Assembly: GCF_000020125.1 (NCBI RefSeq)
Contig: NC_010676.1
Coordinates: 186,001 to 250,000, forward strand
Direction of reading: 5' to 3'
Length of the DNA stretch: 64,000 bases
Source of the DNA: Paraburkholderia phytofirmans PsJN
GTDB taxonomy: Bacteria; Pseudomonadota; Gammaproteobacteria; Burkholderiales; Burkholderiaceae
In this document: piece after piece, positions 26,053 to 35,213 of the stretch
How the letters are laid out: each line of letters opens with the position of its first letter
Position numbering within the stretch: the first letter of the stretch is position 1
Notes under the pieces: generated by a model
The model's database searches: none
Told to the model about the DNA's origin: nothing
Seen by the model: the letters and a program-made list of their open reading frames with translations, nothing else
Made by a program: the position numbers and the translations under genes

Positions 26053-26787
26053 TCATTTTCGGCCTTTGCCAGTGGGGTAGGCAGGAACGATCTGGACGTG
26101 CTCGATGGCGGCTTCCACCAGATCTTCGGCGCTGCGAATACCGTCGGCGGATGCGGCCAGCGCATTCAGGCGTCCGTCGATCAGAAGCAAAGCAAGCCCA
26201 TGAACGTACGCCCATGCTGCTGTCATGGCAGTGGCCTGAGCCGCGGTGATTCGGCCGAACGAGGACTTGTCTTCCTCCGCGTGGTCGGTGGGCGCAATCA
26301 CTACGCCGGCCAGTGCGCGCGCCGACGCTAGCCGCGCCTGCACGAGGGCCGGGCGTTGAGCGTCGAGCATTTCGTTGCGCGACATGAGGTGCAGCAAATC
26401 TGGATTGGCCACCGCGAAGCTCACGTAGCCGCGAGCGATGGCTTTGCGCCGCGCCTGGCCCGCTTCGATTCCGTCCGCTTGCTCCGCCATGGTCGCGGCG
26501 AGCCGCCGGTGTCCGCTCGCGGCAAGTTCGCTCAACACCCCGGCTGTGTCGCCGAAATGATGCTGAGGCGCCGTATGCGAGACGCCGGCTTCACGTGCAA
26601 TAGCGCGCAATGTCAGGCCGCGAATGCCGTCGCGCCGTAGCACGACCTCCGCCGCTTCGAGCAGCGCATGGGGCAGCGCGCCGTGATGATACGGTTTCTC
26701 GCGCGATGCGTGGTCGGTTGAGGTGTGAGCTGGGGCTGGGGTTTTAAGCGGCGCGGACGTTTTACGGCGTGACGTTGCTTCTTTCAT
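26053..26787 (-). CDS. TetR-family transcriptional regulator
   Basis: This 244-residue regulator has a basic, Pro/Ala-rich leader of about 30 residues. The DNA-binding domain is ALLEAAEVVLRRDGIRGLTLRAIAREAGVSHTAPQHHFGDTAGVL, with the recognition helix around SHTAPQHHF. The C-terminal ligand domain has the WxYVHGLALLLIDGRL helix seen in the TetR_C_33-like subgroup. No obvious target lies divergent from it other than the tiny membrane-protein gene further upstream on the same strand, so its regulon is unclear. It is 108 bases upstream of the histidine kinase gene on the same strand. Confidence 0.9.
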   Translation of the reverse strand: MKEATSRRKTSAPLKTPAPAHTSTDHASREKPYHHGALPHALLEAAEVVLRRDGIRGLTLRAIAREAGVSHTAPQHHFGDTAGVLSELAASGHRRLAATMAEQADGIEAGQARRKAIARGYVSFAVANPDLLHLMSRNEMLDAQRPALVQARLASARALAGVVIAPTDHAEEDKSSFGRITAAQATAMTAAWAYVHGLALLLIDGRLNALAASADGIRSAEDLVEAAIEHVQIVPAYPTGKGRK

Positions 26788-26851
26788 GGTTCGTGGCAGC
26801 GGCCAGTATTTTTACAATGAAAAGATATATTGACCGGCTGACAGGGAAAAG

Positions 26852-27016
26852 TCAAAGGCGCGCGAGCGCATTACGCTGCGGTGCCTCGCGACGTTTGACG
26901 ACATGCCGGCGCGTCTCGCCGGCCACGCCGACCAGCAGCAAAAAGATCGAACCGGTGGCCGCGGCATTCGCGCTCGCCACCGAGATATCTATGAGCCATT
27001 CAAGCACGTCGACCAT
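26852..27016 (-). CDS. Small membrane protein, 54 residues
   Basis: A short reverse-strand frame reads MVDVLEWLIDISVA, followed by a 20-residue hydrophobic stretch (AAATGSIFLLLVGVAG) and then a strongly basic tail ETRRHVVKRREAPQR. An AAGGGGA ribosome site lies about six bases before the ATG and codons favour C/G at the third position. One membrane helix with the N-terminus outside and the basic tail in the cytoplasm is predicted from the charge distribution. It lies 64 bases upstream of the TetR gene on the same strand and may be cotranscribed with it. The function is unknown. Confidence 0.55.
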   Translation of the reverse strand: MVDVLEWLIDISVASANAAATGSIFLLLVGVAGETRRHVVKRREAPQRNALARL

Positions 27017-27251
27017 GGGTCGTCCCCTTCGTTACCGTAACGATGATCGTATCGGGCTTGAATTAGCGATGAATTAGCACGGCTTCAGACTAACGTAAGC
27101 TTCGCGGTGCTGCGGGCGCGACACCGTGAGGCCAGGCCGTGCGTCGCTGGACGGCCTGGACCGTTGCCGGCCAACCTGGTAGCATCACCCGCAGAGACGC
27201 CGTGGCTGGTCGGCGGCCCTGCAACTCGCTGGACATCTATATAGATTGGGT

Positions 27252-27458
27252 ATGGAAAAGAAACGATCGCGGATTAGCCGGGAAGCGCTGTGCCCGCCGA
27301 TTGGTGCGCTGCTGCGCTATCAGGCGCGCATCGTGCGCGTCGTCGCTGAAGCGCGCGGCCAACGGGCGATGATCGAATCGCTCGACACCACGGGCCGCAC
27401 GTTTGTCAGCACCGTGAAATGGAACAGCCTGCGCGAACTCGGCGCCCAACTGTTCTGA
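27252..27458 (+). CDS. Small conserved hypothetical protein
   Basis: The 68-residue product begins with a basic segment MEKKRSRISREAL and continues with regular alternation suggesting a small beta-rich domain (ARIVRVVAEA, QRAMIESLD, TFVSTVKWNSLRELG). No membrane helix, signal or cysteine pattern is visible. The ATG at 27252 is chosen over a TTG two codons earlier. The opposite strand is also open but gives a His/Arg/Ala-rich peptide and is rejected. No function is proposed. Confidence 0.55.
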   Translation: MEKKRSRISREALCPPIGALLRYQARIVRVVAEARGQRAMIESLDTTGRTFVSTVKWNSLRELGAQLF

Positions 27459-27777
27459 TAGTGAAGGCCGACGAATCGGCCTGAAATTGGCGGCAAATCA
27501 AATAGTGGGAAGCAGGCCCGCGGCCTATTCGCCTCATGATATTAGGGAATGCCTAAGCTTGAGCCGGCGAGGTCCAGCGTCGTAAAATCGTGGCACATCG
27601 ATTTGAGGGCCCAGCAATGCGTCTGGTTTCTCGTTGCGATTTCAACCGCGCTTTGCACCGTCCGTCTTTGCAGTGCGATATCCGGCGGCGTCCGGCCAAG
27701 CGGCGTTCCATGCTTTTTCAATCCGCTCCTCGCAATGAGGCCGGCGGCGCTCGCGGATTTGTCGTTCGATCCGCATC
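27459..27777. other. Intergenic region upstream of the fuconate operon
   Basis: These 319 bases precede the sugar-importer operon and should hold its promoter. An inverted repeat AAATCG-N8-CGATTT at 27585-27604 is a possible operator. Frames through the right half are open but are in the wrong frame for the ATPase and show no family features. Confidence 0.45.
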
Positions 27778-29289
<1,512 letters not shown>

Positions 29290-29306
29290 GCTTCGAGAGG
29301 TCTTTC

Positions 29307-30332
29307 ATGACATCGCAATCGGACACTTCGGCGCTGGGTAATAAAAAGACGTTCTCAGGTCTGAGAGCCCGCGTCTTCACGCCGACCGCGTTGCAAAAGC
29401 TGCTTGCGTTCGGGAGCCTGATCCTGCTGCTGGTGTTTTTCAGCTTCGCGTCTCCCGCGTTCATGCAGATGGACAACATGCTCGGGATTCTGCAGGCGAC
29501 TGCGGTGAACGGCGTGCTCGCGATTGCCTGCACGTTTGTAATCATCACCGGCGGTATCGATCTGTCCGTCGGCACGTTGATGACCTTCACGGCGGTCATT
29601 TGCGGCGTGTTCCTCACCTACTGGCATTTGCCGATGTGGACCGGCGTCCTTGCCGCGATCGGCACGGGAGCAATTTGCGGGACCGTTTCGGGAACGCTGA
29701 CGGCGAAAATGAAAATACCGCCGTTCATCGCCACGCTCGGCATGATGATGCTGCTGAAAGGGCTGTCGCTGGTGGTCTCGGCCGACAAGCCAATTTATTT
29801 CACCGACACCGAAAACTTCTACATGATCTCGCAGGATTCGCTGATCGGCGATCTGCTGCCGAGCTTGCCTGTGCCGAACGCGGTCCTGATTCTGTTTTTC
29901 CTGGCGGTGGTCAGTTCGATCACGCTCAATCGCACGGCGCTCGGCCGCTATACCTTCGCGCTCGGCAGTAATGAAGAAGCAGTGCGCCTGTCCGGTGTGA
30001 ATGTCGACCGGTGGAAGATCGCCATTTACGGGTTGAGCGGCGCGATTTGCGGGATTGCCGGGCTACTGATCGCCTCGCGTTTGAATTCGGCGCAGCCGGC
30101 GCTAGGCCAAGGTTACGAACTCGAAGCAATCGCGGCCGTGGTGATTGGCGGGACATCGCTTAGCGGCGGCGCGGGCACGATTCTCGGCACGATCATTGGC
30201 GCGTTCATCATGAGTGTGCTGACCAACGGTCTGCGCATCATGTCCGTCGCGCAGGAATGGCAGATCGTAGTGACCGGTCTCATCATCATTCTTGCGGTCT
30301 ACGGCGATATTTTGCGGCGCAAGAAAAGTTGA
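29307..30332 (+). CDS. Sugar ABC transporter, permease (RbsC type)
   Basis: This 341-residue inner-membrane permease has about ten hydrophobic segments and the family motif IITGGIDLSVGTLMTFTAVI. The cytoplasmic coupling loop reads GSNEEAVRLSGVNVDRWK, and AAVVIGGTSLSGGAGT comes near the end. GAGAGG precedes the ATG by seven bases. It is part of a complete binding-protein-dependent importer with the genes on either side; here the binding protein gene is last, unlike the ribose operon. Confidence 0.95.
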   Translation: MTSQSDTSALGNKKTFSGLRARVFTPTALQKLLAFGSLILLLVFFSFASPAFMQMDNMLGILQATAVNGVLAIACTFVIITGGIDLSVGTLMTFTAVICGVFLTYWHLPMWTGVLAAIGTGAICGTVSGTLTAKMKIPPFIATLGMMMLLKGLSLVVSADKPIYFTDTENFYMISQDSLIGDLLPSLPVPNAVLILFFLAVVSSITLNRTALGRYTFALGSNEEAVRLSGVNVDRWKIAIYGLSGAICGIAGLLIASRLNSAQPALGQGYELEAIAAVVIGGTSLSGGAGTILGTIIGAFIMSVLTNGLRIMSVAQEWQIVVTGLIIILAVYGDILRRKKS

Positions 30333-30417
30333 CGCGACGCGGAACAGGATAAGGAATGGAGCGCCATAAGCTCCCCAACGGCTGAAGTCGATAGCCCATC
30401 TTAGGAGGAGAAACACC

Positions 30418-31356
30418 ATGTTGAAAAGAAAACTAATCGGTGTCGTGGTCGGCGTTGGCGCTCTCATTGGCGGGACGAGCGTAACGTACGCGGACACCTA
30501 CATCCCGCTCATTTCGAAGGGCTTCCAGCATCAATTCTGGCAGGCCGTCAAATCCGGTGCCGAACAGTCGGCCAAGGAGCACAACGTCAGAATTACCTTC
30601 GAGGGACCGGAAACCGAAGCCATGGTCGACAAGCAGATCGACATGCTCTCGGCCGCGCTCGCCAAGAAGCCGCAGGCACTCGGCATCGCCGCGCTCGATA
30701 GCAAAGCGGCAATTCCACTGTTAAAGCGCGCACAGGCCTCGAAGATACCCGTGATCGCTTTCGACTCCGGCGTGGACAGCGATATTCCGCTGACAACGTG
30801 CGCAACGGATAACCTCGCCGCAGCCGCACTCGCTGCCGACAAGATGGCCGAGGCAATCGGCAATGCCGGCGAAGTCGGCGTGATCGTGCACGACCAGACG
30901 AGCCGCACCGGCATCGATCGCCGCGACGGCTTCCTCAATGAAATGAAATCCAAGCACCCGAACATCAAGATCGTCTCAGTCCAATATGGCGGCGGCGACC
31001 ATTTGAAGTCGGCGGAAATCGCCAAGACGATGATTCAGGCTAACCCGAATCTCAAGGGCATCTTCGGCGCGAATGAAGGCTCGGCGGAAGGCGCCGCGAT
31101 CGGCGTGAAGGAATCGGGCAAGAAGCTCGTGCTGATCGGCTACGACTCGGGCAAGGAACAGAAGGACGATATCAACTCGGGATTGATGGCCGGCGCGATT
31201 ACGCAGAACCCGGTTGGCATCGGCAAGTGCGTGGTCGACTCCGCGGTGAAGGCGCTCAAGGGCGAGAAGTTGCCGAAGAAAGTCGACACGGGCTTCTACT
31301 GGTACGACAAGACCAACATGACCGATCCGAAGATCGCAGCCGTGCTCTACGATTGA
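30418..31356 (+). CDS. Sugar ABC transporter, periplasmic binding protein
   Basis: The 312-residue protein has a Sec signal peptide (cut after VTYA, before DTYIPLIS). Its two-lobed RbsB-like fold shows YIPLISKGFQHQFWQAVKSGAE, KPQALGIAALDSKAA, PVIAFDSGVDSD, and LKGIFGANEGSAEGAAIG. A very strong AGGAGGAG lies before the ATG. The ending IAAVLYD is typical of this subgroup, whose members are often annotated for pentoses or deoxy sugars. The substrate is inferred only from the downstream fuconate dehydratase. Confidence 0.93.
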   Translation: MLKRKLIGVVVGVGALIGGTSVTYADTYIPLISKGFQHQFWQAVKSGAEQSAKEHNVRITFEGPETEAMVDKQIDMLSAALAKKPQALGIAALDSKAAIPLLKRAQASKIPVIAFDSGVDSDIPLTTCATDNLAAAALAADKMAEAIGNAGEVGVIVHDQTSRTGIDRRDGFLNEMKSKHPNIKIVSVQYGGGDHLKSAEIAKTMIQANPNLKGIFGANEGSAEGAAIGVKESGKKLVLIGYDSGKEQKDDINSGLMAGAITQNPVGIGKCVVDSAVKALKGEKLPKKVDTGFYWYDKTNMTDPKIAAVLYD

Positions 31357-31381
31357 GCAACGCCTTTTGAGTGTGTGGAGA

Positions 31382-31423
31382 GGCAAGGGTCGCGGCGTCT
31401 GCCGATGCCACGGCCCTCTTTGC
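31382..31423 (+). terminator. Imperfect stem-loop after the binding-protein gene
   Basis: GGCAAGGGTCGCGGC can pair with GCCACGGCCCTCTTTGC, with a bulge and mismatches. It lies 26 bases after the stop and 43 before the dehydratase start. It could partly uncouple importer and enzyme expression. The fold is imperfect. Confidence 0.35.
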
Positions 31424-31466
31424 TATGAGACCGAAGTCGATGACTGTCGCAGAGGAGTGAGTTTAG

Positions 31467-32765
31467 ATGCCCACGATCACCAGGCTGTCCGTCCGCGACA
31501 TTCGGTTTCCCACCTCGCGCTCACTGGACGGCTCCGATGCGATGAACGCCGCGCCGGATTACTCCGCCGCCTACGTCACGCTCGAAACCGATTCGCCCGA
31601 CGCACTCACCGGCCACGGTCTCACCTTCACGATCGGACGCGGCAACGAGATTTGCGTAGCCGCGGTCGAGGCGTTGGCTCCGTTGATCGTCGGTAAAAGG
31701 CTGGAGGATATCGCCGCGAACATGGGCGCTTTCTGGCGCGCGCTGACGTCGGATAGCCAGTTGCGCTGGATCGGCCCGGACAAAGGCGCGATTCATCTGG
31801 CGACGGCGGCCGTCGTCAACGCGGCCTGGGATCTGTGGGCCAAAGCGGAAGGCAAGCCCGTGTGGAAGTTGCTCGTCGACATGAGTCCCGAAGAACTCGT
31901 GCGCTGCCTCGACTTCCGCTACGTGACCGACGCGATCACGCCGCAGGAAGCCATCGCGATGTTGCATCGTCATGCGAAGACACGGGGCGAGCGCGAAAAG
32001 GAAATGCTCGCGCAGGGCTATCCGGCCTATACGACATCCGCGGGCTGGCTCGGCTACGACGACGACAAAATCCGCCGGCTCGCGCGTGAAGGTGTCGCGC
32101 AGGGCTGGACGCACTTCAAGCAGAAAGTGGGCGGCAATCTCGACGAGGATATGCGCCGCGCCCGTATTCTGCGCGAAGAAATCGGCGAAGACCGGAAACT
32201 GATGATGGACGCGAACCAGGTGTGGGATGTCGACGAAGCGGTCGCGAACATGCGGCGCCTCGCGCAATTCGATCCGTGGTGGATCGAGGAGCCCACGAGT
32301 CCTGACGACATTCTCGGCCACGCGGCTATCCGTCAACGGCTTCGGCAGATCGGCGTCGCGACCGGCGAGCACTGTCATAACCGGGTGATGTTCAAGCAGT
32401 TGCTGCAGGCGCAGGCCATCGACTTCTGTCAGGTCGATAGTTGCCGGCTGGGTGGTTTGAACGAGGTGATCGTCGTTCTGCTGATGGCGGCGAAATTCGG
32501 CGTGCCGGTGTGTCCGCATGCGGGCGGTGTCGGATTGTGCGAGTACGTCCAGCATATTTCGCTGTTCGACTATATTTGCGTGTCGGCGTCGCTAGAGAAT
32601 CGGGTGCTCGAATACGTGGATCATCTGCATGAGCATTTCGTCGATCCGGTCGTGATCCGCAATGGCCGTTATATGCCGCCGCAGCGTTCGGGTTACAGCA
32701 TCGAGATGCATGCGGCGTCGCTCGATGAATATGACTTTCCGGAAGGGGTGGCGTGGAGGGGGTGA
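31467..32765 (+). CDS. L-fuconate dehydratase (enolase superfamily)
   Basis: This 432-residue enzyme of the mandelate racemase subgroup would remove water from L-fuconate to give 2-keto-3-deoxy-L-fuconate in the non-phosphorylated L-fucose pathway. The KxK proton-abstraction motif is KQKVG with Lys218 and Lys220. The metal ligands appear in MDANQVWD, WIEEPTSPDD and GEHCHNR, and the His side is in CPHAGGVGLCEYVQH. Length and start (SVRDIRFPTS, then GSDAMNAAPDYSAAYV) match the fuconate dehydratase subgroup closely. The importer genes upstream are cotranscribed. Fucose dehydrogenase, the step before it, may be the aldo/keto reductase gene at 50.9 kb. Rhamnonate or galactonate specificity is less likely. 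Confidence 0.9.
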   Translation: MPTITRLSVRDIRFPTSRSLDGSDAMNAAPDYSAAYVTLETDSPDALTGHGLTFTIGRGNEICVAAVEALAPLIVGKRLEDIAANMGAFWRALTSDSQLRWIGPDKGAIHLATAAVVNAAWDLWAKAEGKPVWKLLVDMSPEELVRCLDFRYVTDAITPQEAIAMLHRHAKTRGEREKEMLAQGYPAYTTSAGWLGYDDDKIRRLAREGVAQGWTHFKQKVGGNLDEDMRRARILREEIGEDRKLMMDANQVWDVDEAVANMRRLAQFDPWWIEEPTSPDDILGHAAIRQRLRQIGVATGEHCHNRVMFKQLLQAQAIDFCQVDSCRLGGLNEVIVVLLMAAKFGVPVCPHAGGVGLCEYVQHISLFDYICVSASLENRVLEYVDHLHEHFVDPVVIRNGRYMPPQRSGYSIEMHAASLDEYDFPEGVAWRG

Positions 32766-32960
32766 GCTCGACTACGCGTTGTCCAAGCGCACTGACGTCT
32801 ACACGAGCGCGACGTATCTGCGTGCTTCGGGAGGCGCCGCGCCGGTGTTTCTCGGCGGCGGAGCGGCGCCTGTGTTTGCGACCTGCGCTTATGTGAGTAC
32901 CGGCAATCGTCGACGGCGGTGCGCATTGGCCTTCGTACGTTGTTTTACGCTTTCGTTTGA
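32766..32960 (+). pseudogene. Remnant of a Gram-negative porin C-terminus
   Basis: Directly after the dehydratase stop, translation reads ELDYALSKRTDVYTSATYLRASGG, the conserved penultimate strands of Burkholderia trimeric porins. Around 32900 the frame shifts by one base, and the next frame reads SSTAVRIGLRTLF, which matches the porin end (usually close to VGLRHKF). Roughly 60 residues of a protein near 370 residues survive, with an internal frameshift and no start, so it is not functional. The fragment suggests that a sugar porin gene was once downstream of the importer and has been deleted or recombined away. Confidence 0.75.
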
Positions 32961-33016
32961 CAGGTTCGCCTGATCGGCGGTCTTTCCGTCGATCGGGCGC
33001 CCCGATGTTCTAACTC

Positions 33017-33985
33017 TCAGCGCAATATCTGATCGATGACGCGCTGATTGGCAAGTGAACTCTCAAGAGAAAATACAAGTCCTGCTGTGCCGCCAATGAC
33101 GGTATTCGAGAAGTCCTCTACCATCGCCTGGTACTGGTCGACATCGCTGAATTCCTGGGTGTGCTCGCTACCGGTTGCATCCCGACGATGGCGGACCTTT
33201 GCGGGACCATAGCTTCCCGGATTGAAAGGCGCGTCGACGCTCAGCCATCCTTTGGTGCCGTGAAACATCATATGCTGGCGGCGCGCCATTTGCGTGCCGC
33301 AATAGAAGCTCAGCGTGAACCCCGGAAAATCCGCGACGCAGCGAGCGAACCGATCGGTGCCGAAACGTGGATCCAGCACGATCTCGCTCTGAATGCGATC
33401 CGGTTCGAGCCCGGTCGCGAGACGCGCGGTGACAACCGGATACACGCCGATGTCTCGCACGCCGCCGCCGCCCAGCGCGAGATTGTTCTTGAGCGCGCCG
33501 GGGTCGTCGTTGAAGTAAGTAAAAGAGCCTTCCACCAGTTTGAGTTCACCAATCAGGCCTTGCGCAAGACTGTCGCGCACATAGGCCCACTGCGGATGAT
33601 GCGCGACCATGAACGCTTCGCCGCATACAAGGCCCGTCTGATCGCGCAATGCAATCAGTTCCTCCACCTCGGCCGTGTTCATCGCAATCGGCTTCTCGCA
33701 CAAGACATGCTTGCCGCCGAGCAACGCTTTCTTGCACCACTCGAAGTGGCTTGCCGTCGGTAGCGGAATATAGATCGCGTCCACATCCTGGCTTGCGATC
33801 ACTTCCTCATAGCTGGCCGACACGCGGGCGATGTCATGCTTCGTCGCGAACGCCTGCGCGCGCGCGAGATCGCGGCTGGCTACCATCGTCACCCGGCCAT
33901 TGCGCGATCGTTGCAAAGCCGGCACCACGAAGTTGTTCGCGATCTTTGCGGCGCCCAATACGCCCCAGCGGACTCTGTCTGTCAT
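33017..33985 (-). CDS. Gfo/Idh/MocA-family oxidoreductase
   Basis: This 322-residue NAD(P)-dependent sugar or polyol dehydrogenase has an N-terminal Rossmann fold starting WGVLGAAKIANNFVVPAL. The conserved CEKPIAMN strand, with the catalytic Lys, lies near residue 96. The C-terminal domain begins around GEAFMVAHHPQW and includes the GGGGVRDIGVYPV segment, where Asp and the following Tyr/Val line the active site. AAGGAA lies about seven bases before ATG 33985, which is preferred to an upstream GTG. It is the last gene of a six-gene reverse-strand operon with a sugar isomerase-like gene before it, so oxidation of a ring or keto sugar is plausible. Confidence 0.9.
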   Translation of the reverse strand: MTDRVRWGVLGAAKIANNFVVPALQRSRNGRVTMVASRDLARAQAFATKHDIARVSASYEEVIASQDVDAIYIPLPTASHFEWCKKALLGGKHVLCEKPIAMNTAEVEELIALRDQTGLVCGEAFMVAHHPQWAYVRDSLAQGLIGELKLVEGSFTYFNDDPGALKNNLALGGGGVRDIGVYPVVTARLATGLEPDRIQSEIVLDPRFGTDRFARCVADFPGFTLSFYCGTQMARRQHMMFHGTKGWLSVDAPFNPGSYGPAKVRHRRDATGSEHTQEFSDVDQYQAMVEDFSNTVIGGTAGLVFSLESSLANQRVIDQILR

Positions 33986-34026
33986 TGTCGTTCCTTTATG
34001 GTTTATGCGATGCGCGCATTGCGCTG

Positions 34027-34878
34027 CTAGCAGAAGTTCTGCAAGCGGTCCGCGCAGATTGCCAGAACTTCGTCTGGATCGCGCAGCCACCAGTCTTGCG
34101 CGGAGAAAATTTCGACTTCGACCAGACCCTCGTAGCCGGCACTTTCAATGGTTTGCCGCACGGCAGGCAGGTCGATGACGCCATCGCCCATCATGCCCCG
34201 ATCGAGCAACACGTCGCGCGTTTCGCGCAGCCAGTCACATGCGTGATACGCAAGAATTCGCCCAGCGCGTCCCGCTGCTTCGATTGAAGCCGTCAGGGCA
34301 GGATCCCACCAGCAATGATAGACATCGACGGCAACGCCGAGCATCCCCGAGCGATCTCTATCCACGCGCTCGCAAATCTCCAATGCCTGCGCGATGGTGT
34401 TGAGCACGGCACGGTCGGCCGCGTACACGGGATGCAGCGGTTCGAGCGCAAGCGGCACGCCGCAATCGCGAGCGGTTTCCAGCAACATTTCAATGCCCTC
34501 GGAGACCTGGTTTCGCGCGCCGTCCAGATCGCGGCTGCCTTCGGGCAACCCACCCACCACCATCACGAAACAACGCGCGCCGAGGATGGCCGCGTCGCGC
34601 AACGCAGCGCGGTTCGCTTCGACATTCGCCTTGAATTCCGCCGACGTCGCCGCCGGCAAGTAAGTCGAGCGGCAGTAGCCGGTCACGGTGAGATCGAGCG
34701 CCTTGATCTGTCTTGCGATCTGCACGAGATCGGCTTCCTCGACTTCGCGACGCCACGGCGCAATCCCGCCGAATCCGGCTTTGGCAATGCGGTCAATCGT
34801 GCGGCTGAGCGGCTCGCGATGCCCCAGCGTCGCGGTATTGATGGAGCACAGGTCGAGTCTTCCTTGCAGGTTTCTCAT
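34027..34878 (-). CDS. Sugar phosphate isomerase/epimerase-like TIM barrel protein
   Basis: The 283-residue protein belongs to the xylose isomerase-like/AP endonuclease 2 superfamily. It starts CSINTATLGHREPLSRTIDRIAKAGFGGI. The metal-site residues follow in order: Glu in LALEPLHPVYA, Asp/His in VAVDVYHCWWDP, His in ILAYHACDW and Glu in LVEVEIFSAQDW. Family members isomerise or epimerise sugars or act as dehydratases on inositol derivatives. The start at 34878 is a choice: the frame is open upstream and runs into a separate, frameshifted Dabb gene, so a long fused reading would be wrong. The Gfo/Idh/MocA gene follows after 41 bases. Confidence 0.85.
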   Translation of the reverse strand: MRNLQGRLDLCSINTATLGHREPLSRTIDRIAKAGFGGIAPWRREVEEADLVQIARQIKALDLTVTGYCRSTYLPAATSAEFKANVEANRAALRDAAILGARCFVMVVGGLPEGSRDLDGARNQVSEGIEMLLETARDCGVPLALEPLHPVYAADRAVLNTIAQALEICERVDRDRSGMLGVAVDVYHCWWDPALTASIEAAGRAGRILAYHACDWLRETRDVLLDRGMMGDGVIDLPAVRQTIESAGYEGLVEVEIFSAQDWWLRDPDEVLAICADRLQNFC

Positions 34879-35211
34879 AAGTTTCCATATCGATATCGAA
34901 TACGAGCAGGCCTTGCGCGCCGCCATCGAGCGCTTCGAGCAGACGCGCGCCGATCGCCTGATGCGTCGGATGGGCGAGATACGCGAAGCAGGCTGCCCGC
35001 TCTCGAAGTCCATCATGAAGCCGTCGGCGAAGTTCATGCCGTAGCCTTCCGGCGATACGTTGGGCCCGCACTGAAAGTTCGTGAAGGCAATACCGGGCAC
35101 TTCCGTCAGCCGGCGAATCTGCTCGAAGAACGCGAGCCGCCGCGCCGGCGTGACGTCGGCGCGAAACCGGCAGAACACCATGTGCCGCACAGGACCGGTT
35201 GGGCGGCTCAT
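34793..35211 (-). pseudogene. Dabb (stress-responsive A/B barrel) protein, frameshifted
   Basis: ATG 35211, with GGAG seven bases before it, starts RHMVFCRFRADVTPARRLAFFEQIRRL, and later FADGFMMDFES, the first half of a dimeric alpha/beta barrel (Dabb) domain. At about 34995-35001, in a GCCCG run, the frame changes. The expected second half, AYLAHPTHQAIGARLLEALDGG and then LLVFDIDME, is in the other frame and ends at 34793. One missing base explains it (a deletion or a sequencing error). In the unshifted frame translation would run without stop into the isomerase gene, giving a false fusion. The full-length Dabb protein would be about 100-110 residues. The gene lies 2 bases after the DUF993 stop. 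Confidence 0.7.
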
Positions 35212-35213
35212 CG

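Noticed and set aside
26769..27077. Forward frame of 102 codons opposite the small membrane protein gene
   Set aside because: It starts with a short hydrophobic run but becomes Ser/Thr/Arg-rich. The reverse frame has a ribosome site and a coherent helix with basic tail.
27237..27449. Reverse-strand frame opposite the 68-residue protein
   Set aside because: His/Arg/Ala-rich composition and no ribosome site. The forward frame looks more like a protein, although neither is certain.
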